Below are positions 8,558-16,562 of a DNA stretch of 64,000 bases, piece after piece (within the stretch, counting starts at the first letter, position 1; every line of letters starts with the position of its first letter). The stretch is from Streptomyces sp. DSM 110735. GTDB lineage: Bacteria > Actinomycetota > Actinomycetes > Streptomycetales > Streptomycetaceae. Below the pieces are notes generated by a model. The model did not search any database. It worked only from the letters and a program-made list of their open reading frames with translations, and was not told where the DNA came from. The translations under genes were made by a program, and so were the position numbers. The stretch is taken from NCBI RefSeq assembly GCF_016482685.1, contig NZ_JACYHF010000026.1, forward strand, positions 1 to 64,000, in the 5' to 3' direction.

Positions 8558-8983
8558 TCAGCTCTGCGGGGTGCCCGCGCCGAGGAGACCGAGGACCTGG
8601 CCGACGACCGGCATGTGGCCGAAGGACCGCGCCTCCGCGATGGGCGCGGTCAGCGCCTGGGAGGTGAGCGGCTTGAAGTCGGCGAGCTGGGTGCCCACTC
8701 CGTTGTTCAGGGGGTCGACGCCGGTGCCCGCGAGGGGGTTGGGCTTGAGCCCGGCGATCGGGCCCGTGGCGTAGCCGAGGGTGGTGGTGAGGGCGGACAG
8801 CCCCGCCTGGGGGTCCACCTTGCCGAGGGAGGTCGGGCGGGAGGGCAGGTCCACGAGGGGCGCGGACGCGTCGGCGTGGGCGGTCGCCGCGCCCGCACCG
8901 AGGGCGGCTCCGGCCGTCGCGAGGGCGATCAGGGCGCGCCGGGCCGGGTTCCGGGGGGACCGGGGTGCGGAGTGTCGGGCCAT
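8558..8983 (-). CDS. Small secreted protein of unknown function
   Basis: A 141-residue protein. The start at 8983 is supported by an AAGGTGG ribosome site upstream; the open frame runs further but without such support. It has a signal peptide (basic start MARHSAPRSPRNPARR, a hydrophobic Ala/Gly core, cleavage near AHA-DAS). The mature 100 residues are rich in Leu, Gly, Pro and Thr with repeated short hydrophobic patches. A similar but shorter protein is at 19116-19433. Both belong to a class of small actinobacterial exported proteins without assigned function. Confidence 0.7.
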   Translation of the reverse strand: MARHSAPRSPRNPARRALIALATAGAALGAGAATAHADASAPLVDLPSRPTSLGKVDPQAGLSALTTTLGYATGPIAGLKPNPLAGTGVDPLNNGVGTQLADFKPLTSQALTAPIAEARSFGHMPVVGQVLGLLGAGTPQS

Positions 8984-9110
8984 CGCTGGTGCCACCTTCG
9001 GGTGCGCGGGGTAATGCGGTCGACACGTAGGGTAGTTGAGGTGTGACGCACGTTCCAAAGCCGACCCGCGTGGTCGGCAACGGCGCCGCCATGCCTCAAA
9101 CTGGTGCTCC

Positions 9111-9746
9111 GTGAGCATCCATCCCCCGTTCCCCGCCCGTGTGGTGCTGCTGTGCGGCCCTTCGGGTTCGGGCAAGTCACTCGTCGCCGCCCTCTGCGGG
9201 CTGCCCGTCCTGCGCCTCGACGACTTCTACAAGGAGGGCGACGACCCGACGCTGCCGCTGGTGGACGGGAGTGCGGACATCGACTGGGACCACCCGCTGT
9301 CCTGGGACGCGGACGTGGCCGTCGCCGCCATCACCCGCCTGTGCGCGACGGGTTCGACGCCGGTGCCGGTGTACGACCTCTCGCGCAGCGCCCGTACCGG
9401 CGAGGACACCCTGGACATCGGCCGTACGCCGCTGTTCGTCGCCGAGGGGATCTTCGCGGCGGAGATCGTGGAGCGCTGCCGTGAACTGGGGCTGCTGGCG
9501 GACGCGCTGTGTCTGACCCGGGGTCCGCTCACCACGTTCCGGCGCCGTTTCCTGCGCGATCTGAAGGAGGGCCGCAAGTCGGTGCCGTTCCTGCTGCGGC
9601 GCGGCTGGCGCCTGATGCGCACCGAGCGCACGATCGTGACCCGCCAGGTCTCCCTGGGCGCCCACCCCTGCGGGCGTGACGAGGCGCTGAGCCGTCTCGC
9701 GGCGGCGGGGGCGGAGCGGGAGACGGCTCAGGGGGCGGCTGCCTAG
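9111..9746 (+). CDS. Uridine kinase-like P-loop ATPase
   Basis: A 211-residue nucleoside-kinase-fold protein. The Walker A motif GPSGSGKS is near residue 14, followed by RLDDFYKEGDD as in uridine kinases (base-contacting DDFY) and IDWDHPLSWD. FVAEGIFAAE serves as Walker B and RRFLRDLKEGRKS as the lid. GTG start at 9111 gives the correct N-terminus. Divergent from the secreted-protein gene. A role in pyrimidine nucleoside salvage fits the neighbourhood, but the operator shared by the catabolic operons is absent here. It is followed by the hairpin element at 9743-9911. Confidence 0.8.
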   Translation: MSIHPPFPARVVLLCGPSGSGKSLVAALCGLPVLRLDDFYKEGDDPTLPLVDGSADIDWDHPLSWDADVAVAAITRLCATGSTPVPVYDLSRSARTGEDTLDIGRTPLFVAEGIFAAEIVERCRELGLLADALCLTRGPLTTFRRRFLRDLKEGRKSVPFLLRRGWRLMRTERTIVTRQVSLGAHPCGRDEALSRLAAAGAERETAQGAAA

Positions 9747-9911
9747 GGCCTGTCCGGCGGATCTTCGTGGGCCCGCGGCGTCTGGCACGCACTCTCGCCG
9801 CACGCCCGAATCACCCGAGTACGTCCAGTACGAGGGAGATCCGGGCGCACGCCGAGAGCACGCACCAGACGCCGCGGGCTGCTCCACGAAGATCCGCCGG
9901 ACAGGCCCTAG
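9743..9911. repeat. 169-bp inverted-repeat element (MITE-like hairpin)
   Basis: The outer 28 bases CTAGGGCCTGTCCGGCGGAT... at 9743 recur as the reverse complement ending at 9911. After a 4-base bulge the next 15 bases (GCCCGCGGCGTCTGG) also match, and the remainder pairs imperfectly to the centre. It contains no reading frame worth calling and overlaps the stop of the kinase gene. A minimal palindrome with the same CCTGTCC core lies at 48404-48432 and a partial copy near 60079. It could act as a terminator or be a non-autonomous transposable relic. Confidence 0.8.
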
Positions 9912-10225
9912 CCCGCGCGCCTCCGCGCACCGCCCGCCCGACGCCGCACCCGCGCGCTCGACGCATCACCGGCCCGCGCGACGAAGGGGCGGGACTGGTG
10001 GCCCCCCGGCCCTCCAGTCCCGCCCCTCCGTTCCGTGCTCCCCCGTGTTTCCCCGTTCCCCCGTGATCCCCCTGTGTTTCCCGCAGGACCGCCCCCCAGC
10101 GGTCCCGCGGTTCCTCCCCCGTTCCCCCGTTGGCCCCCCTCGGGCCTCGCCCCAGGGCTTCTCCCCCATCGCCCCGGGGCTTTCCCCGTCGGCCCGCCGA
10201 TGCTCCGGCGGGTCCACGGAAACTC
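9912..10225. other. Non-coding, pyrimidine-rich intergenic stretch
   Basis: Lies between the hairpin element and the end of sigQ. The + strand from about 10010 to 10200 is strongly C/T-rich with repeated GTTCCCCCGT-type words. I see no gene or clear terminator in it. It would be the 3' region of the sigQ transcript, purine-rich on that strand. Confidence 0.6.
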
Positions 10226-11002
10226 TCAGGCGACCAGTTCGCCGAACGCGCTCTCCTCGTCGCGGCCGAGGCTGAGCACCTCGTCGTCGCGCAGCCGGCG
10301 CAGCGAGCGCCAGATGCTGGACTTCACCGTGCCGACGCTGATGCCGAGTATGTCGGCGATCTCGGGGTCGGTACGGCCCTCGTAGTAGCGCAGGACCAGC
10401 ATCGTGCGCTGGAGTTCGGGCAGCCGGGCCAGCGCCTGCCACAGGACCGCGCGCAGCTCGGTGCCGCGCATCGCGTCCGTACCGGCGGGCGTCTCCGGCA
10501 GTTCCTCGGTCGGGTACTCGTTCAGCTTGCGGCGGCGCCACGCGCTGATGTGCAGGTTGGTCATGGTGCGGCGGAGGTAACCGCCGACCGCTGCCTTGTC
10601 GCTGATCCGGTCCCAGGCGCGGTAGGTCGAGAACAGCGCGCTCTGCAGCAGGTCCTCCGCCTCGAACCGGTCACCGGTGAGGTGATAGGCGGTCGCGTAC
10701 AGGGAGGCGCGGCGCTCCTGGACGTAGGCGGTGAACTCCGCCTCCGTCAGGGAGCGTCGCTCCCCCTGCTCCTCCCCGTACGCGCCCGTCCCGTACGCCT
10801 CCCCCTGGCGTGCGTCGACCACCGTCATGTACCCGGTGTGCTGACGCCCGGTGCCGCGCGCGCACCCCCGTACGCTCCCGGGCTCCCGGCCGCGTTCCAG
10901 CAGCGCGGTGCCCGTGCCGGCACCGGACTTCTCGATCCCCCGGTGCACGTCGTGCAGACGTGTGACCACTGCGCTGGTGCTCATGCCGTGCGGCGTGTTC
11001 AT
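10226..11002 (-). CDS. sigQ: RNA polymerase sigma factor SigQ (SigE-family ECF type)
   Basis: A 258-residue ECF sigma factor. The first roughly 85 residues are a non-conserved extension. Region 2 follows (FEAEDLLQSALFSTYRAWDR), and region 4 contains LARLPELQRTMLVLRYYE and the helix-turn-helix DPEIADILGISVGTVKSS. The start at 11002 has GGGGAG about 7 bases upstream. It is divergent from afsQ1 across 270 bases, exactly as in S. coelicolor, where SigQ counteracts AfsQ1 control of antibiotic production. An AfsQ1-type box lies in the shared promoter region. Confidence 0.9.
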   Translation of the reverse strand: MNTPHGMSTSAVVTRLHDVHRGIEKSGAGTGTALLERGREPGSVRGCARGTGRQHTGYMTVVDARQGEAYGTGAYGEEQGERRSLTEAEFTAYVQERRASLYATAYHLTGDRFEAEDLLQSALFSTYRAWDRISDKAAVGGYLRRTMTNLHISAWRRRKLNEYPTEELPETPAGTDAMRGTELRAVLWQALARLPELQRTMLVLRYYEGRTDPEIADILGISVGTVKSSIWRSLRRLRDDEVLSLGRDEESAFGELVA

Positions 11003-11106
11003 CTCGCGCTCCCCGTCGTGGACTTTCCGGTGTTCGGGCTGTTCGGTGCTGTTTCCCCCGTGCCGAAAAGCTTGCCGAACGACCTTCATGGCCGTGTCCG
11101 CCGACT

Positions 11107-11122
11107 GTCACAGACCTGTCAC
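11107..11122. promoter_or_regulatory. AfsQ1 box in sigQ-afsQ1 intergenic region
   Basis: Two direct GTCAC words separated by six bases (GTCAC at 11107-11111 and 11118-11122) match the published AfsQ1 consensus GTnAC-n6-GTnAC exactly. The site is 104 bases upstream of the sigQ start and 150 upstream of afsQ1, consistent with control of both. Confidence 0.8.
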
Positions 11123-11272
11123 AGGGACCCCGCCCGGCGGGTCGTTCCCGGCTGTCGGGCAATCCGGGTGGCAGGGCGATATGCCCTCTGACCTCGCCGG
11201 ACCCGCCTCCTGCCGTAGTGCGCGGTGCGGCACGGGTCGTACGGGAGCCGGTGCATGGGCCAGAATGAGCCC

Positions 11273-11950
11273 GTGCCTTCCCTGTTGCTGATCGAGGACG
11301 ACGACGCCATCCGTACGGCCCTGGAGCTCTCCCTGACGCGCCAGGGGCACCGGGTCGCCACCGCAGCCAGCGGCGAGGACGGTCTGAAGCTGCTGCGAGA
11401 ACAGCGGCCGGACCTGATCGTGCTGGACGTGATGCTGCCCGGCATCGACGGGTTCGAGGTGTGCCGGCGCATCCGCCGCACCGACCAGTTGCCGATCATT
11501 CTGCTGACCGCGCGCAGCGACGACATCGACGTGGTGGTCGGGCTGGAGTCCGGCGCCGACGACTACGTGGTGAAACCGGTGCAGGGCCGCGTCCTGGACG
11601 CCCGTATCCGTGCCGTGCTGCGGCGCGGGGAGCGCGAGTCCAGCGACTCCGCGACCTTCGGCAACGTGGTCATCGACCGTTCGGCGATGACCGTGACGAA
11701 GAACGGCGAGGACCTCCAGCTCACCCCGACCGAGCTGCGGCTGCTCCTGGAGCTGAGCCGCAGGCCCGGACAGGCGCTGTCCCGGCAGCAGTTGCTGCGT
11801 CTGGTGTGGGAGCACGACTACCTGGGCGACTCGCGCCTGGTGGACGCGTGTGTGCAGCGGCTGCGGGCCAAGGTGGAGGACGTGCCGTCCTCTCCGACCC
11901 TGATCCGCACGGTCCGTGGGGTCGGCTACCGCCTGGACGCGCCTCAGTGA
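11273..11950 (+). CDS. afsQ1: Two-component response regulator AfsQ1
   Basis: An OmpR/PhoB-type regulator of 225 residues, the known AfsQ1 length. The receiver domain has the acidic pair E8/D9, phospho-acceptor D52 in IVLDVMLPG, the switch Thr in LLTAR and Lys in VVKPV. The C-terminal winged helix ends in IRTVRGVGYRL. The GTG start gives VPSLLLIEDD. It is followed by afsQ2 with a 4-base overlap. In S. coelicolor this system responds to nitrogen/glutamate conditions and influences actinorhodin, undecylprodigiosin and nitrogen genes. Confidence 0.95.
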   Translation: MPSLLLIEDDDAIRTALELSLTRQGHRVATAASGEDGLKLLREQRPDLIVLDVMLPGIDGFEVCRRIRRTDQLPIILLTARSDDIDVVVGLESGADDYVVKPVQGRVLDARIRAVLRRGERESSDSATFGNVVIDRSAMTVTKNGEDLQLTPTELRLLLELSRRPGQALSRQQLLRLVWEHDYLGDSRLVDACVQRLRAKVEDVPSSPTLIRTVRGVGYRLDAPQ

Positions 11951-13578
11951 ACGAACGAGGGGGACTCGGCCGCTGGCTGGCCGAGCGGGGGAGAAAGCCT
12001 GCCGGGCTGCGGTTCACGAGCCTCAGACTGCGTCTTGTGCTGGTCTTCGGGCTGGTCGCGCTGACCGCCGCGGTGTCCGCGTCGGGCATCGCGTACTGGC
12101 TCAACCGCGAGGCGGTGCTCACTCGCGCCCAGGACGCGGTGCTGCGCGACTTCCGGCTGGAGATGCAGAACCGCGCGGGCGCGCTGCCCACGCATCCCAC
12201 CCAGGACGAACTCCAGATCGCCGCCGGGCAGATGGCGGGCAGCAGCCAGCGCTTCAGCGTGCTGCTTGTCGCCCAGGACACCGACCGCCGCACGGTGTAC
12301 GGCAGTTCGGAGGGGCTGAACGGCTTCTCGCTGAAGGACGTGCCCGCTTCGCTGTCGGCGGCTGTCAACAAGCGGCAGAAGACGAGCGGTTCGGGCGAGG
12401 CGCCGTACCACCTGTACTGGCAGCGGGTCACCGAGCACGGCACGCCGTATCTGATCGCGGGCACGAAGGTGATCGGCGGCGGCGCGACCGGCTACATGGC
12501 CAAGTCCCTTGAGCCGGAGGCGAAGGACCTCAACTCCCTCGCCTGGTCGCTCGGTATCGCCACCGGGCTCGCGCTGATCGGCTCGGCGCTGCTCGCGCAG
12601 GCTGCCGCGACGACCGTGCTGAAGCCGGTGCACCGGCTCGGGGTGGCTGCCAGACGGCTCGGCGAGGGGCGCCTCGACACCCGGCTGCGAGTCTCCGGCA
12701 CGGACGAACTCGCGGACCTGTCACGGACGTTCAACAACGCCGCCGCCGCGCTGGAGAAGCGGGTCGCGGACATGGCCGCGCGCGACGAGGCGTCCCGGCG
12801 CTTCGTGGCCGACATGTCGCACGAGCTGCGCACCCCGCTGACCGCGATCACCGCCGTCACCGAAGTCCTCGAAGAAGAGCTGGAGTTCGAGGGCGGAGGC
12901 ATAGACCCGATGATCGAGCCCGCGGTACGGCTCGTGGTCAGCGAGACCCGGCGCCTGAACGACCTCGTGGAGAACCTGATGGAGGTCACCCGCTTCGACG
13001 CGGGCACCGCCCGGCTGGTCCTGGACGACGTCGACCTCGCCGACCAGATCACCGCCTGCATCGACGCCCGCGCCTGGCTCGACGCGGTCGACCTGGACGC
13101 CGAGCGGGGCATCCACTCCCGGCTCGACCCGCGCCGCCTCGACGTCATCCTCGCCAACCTCATCGGCAACGCCCTCAAGCACGGCGGCTCCCCGGTGCGC
13201 GTCTCGGTGCGCATCGACGGCGACGACCTGGTCATCGCGGTGCGCGACCACGGTCCCGGCATCCCCGAGGACGTCCTCCCGCACGTCTTCGACCGCTTCT
13301 ACAAGGCGAGCGCCTCCCGCCCCCGCTCCGAGGGCAGCGGACTGGGTCTGTCCATCGCGCTGGAGAACGCCCACATCCACGGCGGCGAGATCACCGCCGC
13401 CAACTCCCCCGAGGGCGGCGCGGTGTTCACGCTGCGCCTGCCCCGGGACGCCTCGGACCTGACCGAGGAGGAGGGCGAGGACGGCAAGGACGACGGCGCT
13501 TCCGGGAACGGCCCGGCGGGCGACGGTTCCGGTGCTTCCGGCGGTTCCGGTGCTTCCGACGGGGAGGGGCGCGGATGA
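11947..13578 (+). CDS. afsQ2: Sensor histidine kinase AfsQ2
   Basis: A membrane histidine kinase of 543 residues. Two transmembrane helices (LVLVFGLVALTAAVSASGIA and the segment around GIATGLALIGSALLA) bracket an extracellular sensor of about 150 residues. A HAMP linker, the H-box with H292 in DMSHELRTPL, N-box NLIGNALKHGG and G-boxes DHGPGIP and GSGLGLSIA follow. The C-terminal 35 residues are an acidic Gly/Ser tail of low complexity (EEEGEDGKDD, then GASGGSGASDG). The GTG start overlaps the afsQ1 stop, and its own stop overlaps the lipoprotein start in ATGA. Confidence 0.95.
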   Translation: MNERGGLGRWLAERGRKPAGLRFTSLRLRLVLVFGLVALTAAVSASGIAYWLNREAVLTRAQDAVLRDFRLEMQNRAGALPTHPTQDELQIAAGQMAGSSQRFSVLLVAQDTDRRTVYGSSEGLNGFSLKDVPASLSAAVNKRQKTSGSGEAPYHLYWQRVTEHGTPYLIAGTKVIGGGATGYMAKSLEPEAKDLNSLAWSLGIATGLALIGSALLAQAAATTVLKPVHRLGVAARRLGEGRLDTRLRVSGTDELADLSRTFNNAAAALEKRVADMAARDEASRRFVADMSHELRTPLTAITAVTEVLEEELEFEGGGIDPMIEPAVRLVVSETRRLNDLVENLMEVTRFDAGTARLVLDDVDLADQITACIDARAWLDAVDLDAERGIHSRLDPRRLDVILANLIGNALKHGGSPVRVSVRIDGDDLVIAVRDHGPGIPEDVLPHVFDRFYKASASRPRSEGSGLGLSIALENAHIHGGEITAANSPEGGAVFTLRLPRDASDLTEEEGEDGKDDGASGNGPAGDGSGASGGSGASDGEGRG

Positions 13579-14186
13579 GGGCGCGTACGCTGCGACCGCT
13601 CCTGGCGCTGCCCCTGCTCGGCGCGCTGCTCGCCGGGTGCGGCATCCGGCCCACCGAGGTGCCGACCGACTTCGGGCGGGCGCCCTCGCGCGTGCCCTGC
13701 TCGCTCACCGGCTCCGGGCTGCCGGACGAGTCCGCGCACGGCGTGCCCGTCCAGGTGTTCCTGCTGTGCGAGTCGTCGCTGGTCGCGGTGGACCGTACGG
13801 TCCGGGTGCCGGAGGGCACCCCGGACGCGCGGCGCCGGATCATCGTCGCCGAGGGGCTGCTCGACCAGCTCGCCGCCGCGCCCTCCGCCGGGGAACGCGC
13901 GGCGGGGTACGCGACCCGGGTGCCGGGCGGACTCGGCGTGTCCGGTCCCGGCCACGACGACCCCGAGGACGCGCTCCGGCTGAGCACCGCGCCCACCCGG
14001 CTCTCCGCCTACGCCCTCGCCCAGGTCGTGTGCACCCTCTCCGACTCCACGGCGACCGAGGAGGACGGCGCGGTGGTCCTCGGCGGTCCCGGCACCGGGG
14101 GCTTGCGCCGCTACGAGTGCACCGACGACGTACGCGACCGCCCGGGCCGCACGGACCCGCCGTCCAGCGCGGTGGACCGGGGCTGA
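13575..14186 (+). CDS. Lipoprotein of the afsQ operon
   Basis: A 203-residue predicted lipoprotein with signal peptide and lipobox LLAGC (Cys22). It starts within the afsQ2 stop codon, so it belongs to the operon, and corresponds to the lipoprotein next to afsQ2 in S. coelicolor. Conserved cysteines (CSLTG, FLLCESS, VCTLSD, YECTDD) may form disulphides outside the membrane. Its position suggests a role in signal perception by AfsQ2; I know of no demonstrated activity. Confidence 0.85.
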   Translation: MRARTLRPLLALPLLGALLAGCGIRPTEVPTDFGRAPSRVPCSLTGSGLPDESAHGVPVQVFLLCESSLVAVDRTVRVPEGTPDARRRIIVAEGLLDQLAAAPSAGERAAGYATRVPGGLGVSGPGHDDPEDALRLSTAPTRLSAYALAQVVCTLSDSTATEEDGAVVLGGPGTGGLRRYECTDDVRDRPGRTDPPSSAVDRG

Positions 14187-14357
14187 GCCGCGGTGAACCA
14201 GGGCTGAGCCGGGGCGCCGCCCTGGGGTGGCGCGCGGTGCCGCGGTGCACGGCGAGCGTGCGCGGCGGCGTGCCGACGGGCGGTGTGGCGTATGCCTCAC
14301 GAGGGCGCGGGTGGTGCGTGCGGAACCGACCGGGCGGGGTGGCGCGTCTTGGGAGGC

Positions 14358-14912
14358 GTGCAGCGTCAAGGCTCCATCGGCGGCAATGCCGTGATCCGCA
14401 TCCGTGTGACAGGGGGCGTCCTCCTCGTCGCGCACCTCGCCCTCGTCGCCTGGCTGACGCTGCGCCCGCTGGACGTGCCCTGGGTGCGCCCGGCCAATCT
14501 GCGCCCCCTCGCCGGGGTCCGCGCCGACCTGGCGCTCGGCTGGCCCGACGCGACCGCCCGGATCGGCGCCGGTCTGGCGCTGCTCGCCCCGCTGGGCTTC
14601 CTGCTGCCGATGGCCGACGGCAGGCTCACCGTCTCCCTGCTCGGCTCCCTGTTCCGTACGGCCGCCGCGGGCGCCCTGATCTCGCTGGGCATCGTGCTCG
14701 TACAGACGGGGGTGCCGGGGCGGGTCGCGGACGTGGACGCGCTGCTGCTGAACACCGCCGGGGTGGTCCTCGTCCATCTGGCGCTCGTCCCGGCGGGCCG
14801 TGCCTGGCTGCGGCGGCGGACACGGGTCGGGGAGCGGGGGACGGTCGCGGTTCCGGGTGAGGCGTCCCAGGGGCGTACGCCGACGATTCCCCGGGTCGGG
14901 ATCGTTCCGTAG
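14358..14912 (+). CDS. VanZ-family membrane protein
   Basis: A 184-residue protein with three to four hydrophobic helices. It shows the VanZ-like features WLTLRPLD after helix one, a LNTAGVVLVHLAL segment near the end and NLRPL between. Family members of this type are linked to teicoplanin resistance only by homology; most are uncharacterised. The start is uncertain: GTG 14358 follows GGGAGG very closely, and GTG 14391 is an alternative just before the first helix. The C-terminal 45 residues are basic and likely cytoplasmic. Confidence 0.7.
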   Translation: MQRQGSIGGNAVIRIRVTGGVLLVAHLALVAWLTLRPLDVPWVRPANLRPLAGVRADLALGWPDATARIGAGLALLAPLGFLLPMADGRLTVSLLGSLFRTAAAGALISLGIVLVQTGVPGRVADVDALLLNTAGVVLVHLALVPAGRAWLRRRTRVGERGTVAVPGEASQGRTPTIPRVGIVP

Positions 14913-14924
14913 GGGACGCCCCTG

Positions 14925-15824
14925 TCAGGGGTGCCGGGGTTCGTCCCGCTCCACCCGCTGTTCGCGCGCCGCCTGTCCCGTCGTAGCGGACCCATTGGCC
15001 AGCAGCGTCAGGGCGTCCTCGGCGGGCGTTCCCGGAGCCGCGCTGTAGACGAGCAGGCTCAGCCCGCTGTCGTCGGGCAGGTTCATGGTCTCCTGGTCGA
15101 GTTCCAGGTCGCCGACGAACGGATGGTGGAAGCGCTTCGTGCTGTCGCGGAAGACATGCACGTCCTGGGAGCCCCACATCACGCGGAACTCGTCGCTGCG
15201 CGTGGACAGTTCGCCGATCAGCCGGGTCAGCTCCGGGTCGTGGGGGTTGCGCCCCGCCTCCACGCGCAGCGCGCCCACGGCGAAGCGGGCCATGTGTTCC
15301 CAGTCGGTGTAGAACCGCCGGGCGGCGGGGGTGAGGAACGCGAAGCGGGCGACGTTCCCGCCGGTGGCCGCGTCGGCGTACAACTCCGCGTACAGCGCCC
15401 GGCCCAGGGGGTTGGCGACCAGCGCGTCGAGACGGTTGTTCATGACGAACGCGGGCAGCCCCGGCATCCCCGCGACGATCCGCGCCACGCTCGGCCGCAC
15501 CGTCGGTCGGCTCTGCCGCTGCCGGGTCCGCGCGGCGGGCGCCGGTCCGGCGGCGCGGGCGAGGTCGTACAGGTACATCCGCTCGGTCGCGTCGAGCCGC
15601 AGCGCCCGCGCGAGGGCGTCCAGCACGCTGTCGGAGACGCCCTGGAGGTTCCCGCGCTCCAGGCGTGTGTAGTACTCGACGCTCACCCCGGCGAGCGTCG
15701 CGACCTCGCCCCGGCGCAGTCCGGGCACCCGACGCTGTCCGTACACCGGCAGCCCCGCCTGGCCGGGGGTGATCCTGTCGCGCCTGGAGCGCAGGAAGGC
15801 GCTGACGGCGTCCCGATTGTCCAT
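14925..15824 (-). CDS. XRE-family regulator with MmyB-like ligand-binding domain
   Basis: A 299-residue transcription factor. The N-terminal helix-turn-helix runs through GLRRGEVATLAGVSVEYYTRLERG. Residues 110-285 form the MmyB/MltR-like ligand-binding region, with WGSQDVHVFRDSTKRFHHP as the diagnostic segment. ATG start. It is divergent from the NTF2-like/SDR pair. Such regulators usually repress a neighbouring short-chain dehydrogenase, so those two genes are the likely targets. Confidence 0.85.
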   Translation of the reverse strand: MDNRDAVSAFLRSRRDRITPGQAGLPVYGQRRVPGLRRGEVATLAGVSVEYYTRLERGNLQGVSDSVLDALARALRLDATERMYLYDLARAAGPAPAARTRQRQSRPTVRPSVARIVAGMPGLPAFVMNNRLDALVANPLGRALYAELYADAATGGNVARFAFLTPAARRFYTDWEHMARFAVGALRVEAGRNPHDPELTRLIGELSTRSDEFRVMWGSQDVHVFRDSTKRFHHPFVGDLELDQETMNLPDDSGLSLLVYSAAPGTPAEDALTLLANGSATTGQAAREQRVERDEPRHP

Positions 15825-15960
15825 GGGGGCAGCCTAGGCAGCGCGCGCCCGCCGTGAGGGTCCCTGCCGTTACCCCTCACGGCAAGGACTCCCCCGGGAC
15901 GCCGGGCTCCCGTTGCATGGAGGTGACCGCTTCCCCCGACCGACCGAAAGGACACCCGAG

Positions 15961-16395
15961 ATGAACGACCGGACCGGGACAGTGACGGAGACCCCCGCGG
16001 ACGTCGTACGGCGGCTGTACGACGCGCTGGGCCGGGGCGACGTGCCGGGCGTCCTGGCCGCGCTCCACCCCGAGGTGACCGTGGACGAGCCGGAGCAGCT
16101 CCCCTACGGGGGCGTCCACCGGGGACGCGAGGCGTTCGTGGGCTCGGTCCTGGCCGTCATGACGGGCCACGCCGCCGTCGCCCTCACCGGCGCCGAGGTC
16201 TTCGAGGGTCCCTCCGGCGTCGTCGGCAGGCTCACCGGAACGCTCACCGCCCACAGCACCGGCGAGGAGTTCCCGCTGACCATGACCGAGGTCCACCGGG
16301 TCGAGGACGGCACGGTGCGCGCGATCGAGGTCTACCTCAAGGACCCCGGCAGGCTGGCCGCGTTCTACGCGCGCGCGGAGGCGGGAACCCGCTGA
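15961..16395 (+). CDS. NTF2/SnoaL-like small ligand-binding protein
   Basis: A 144-residue cone-fold protein of the ketosteroid isomerase-like superfamily. It has the opening helix VVRRLYDALGRGD and the typical V-EPEQLPYGG-HRGREA pattern, then beta strands ending with DGTVRAIEVYLKDP. The ATG at 15961 is preferred over an earlier in-frame codon because AAGGA lies 11 bases upstream. Its substrate is unknown. It probably shares a transcript with the dehydrogenase gene 170 bases downstream, despite the repeat array between them. Confidence 0.75.
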   Translation: MNDRTGTVTETPADVVRRLYDALGRGDVPGVLAALHPEVTVDEPEQLPYGGVHRGREAFVGSVLAVMTGHAAVALTGAEVFEGPSGVVGRLTGTLTAHSTGEEFPLTMTEVHRVEDGTVRAIEVYLKDPGRLAAFYARAEAGTR

Positions 16396-16430
16396 CGGCG
16401 ACAGGCTCGTACGTACGGCACGACCGGCGA

Positions 16431-16522
16431 CGGAACCGTACGACGGCACACGGAGCCGTACGGCACACGGAACCGTACGACGGCACACGGAGCCGTACGG
16501 CACACGGAGCCGTACGGCACAC
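16431..16522. repeat. 37-bp tandem repeat, 2.5 copies
   Basis: A 37-base unit (CGGAACCGTACGACGG...) is repeated exactly at 16431-16467 and 16468-16504, followed by half a unit. Each unit is itself two related 18-19 base halves containing CCGTACG. It fills the gap between the NTF2-like and SDR genes. Confidence 0.9.
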
Positions 16523-16562
16523 GGGTACGGCACACACCCCACGAGACGGCGAGGAAAGCACC

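Noticed and set aside
16366..16377. Fifth copy of the nucleoside operator (CTACGCGCGCGC)
   Set aside because: Only 9 of 12 positions match, it lies inside the NTF2-like coding sequence and is not palindromic.
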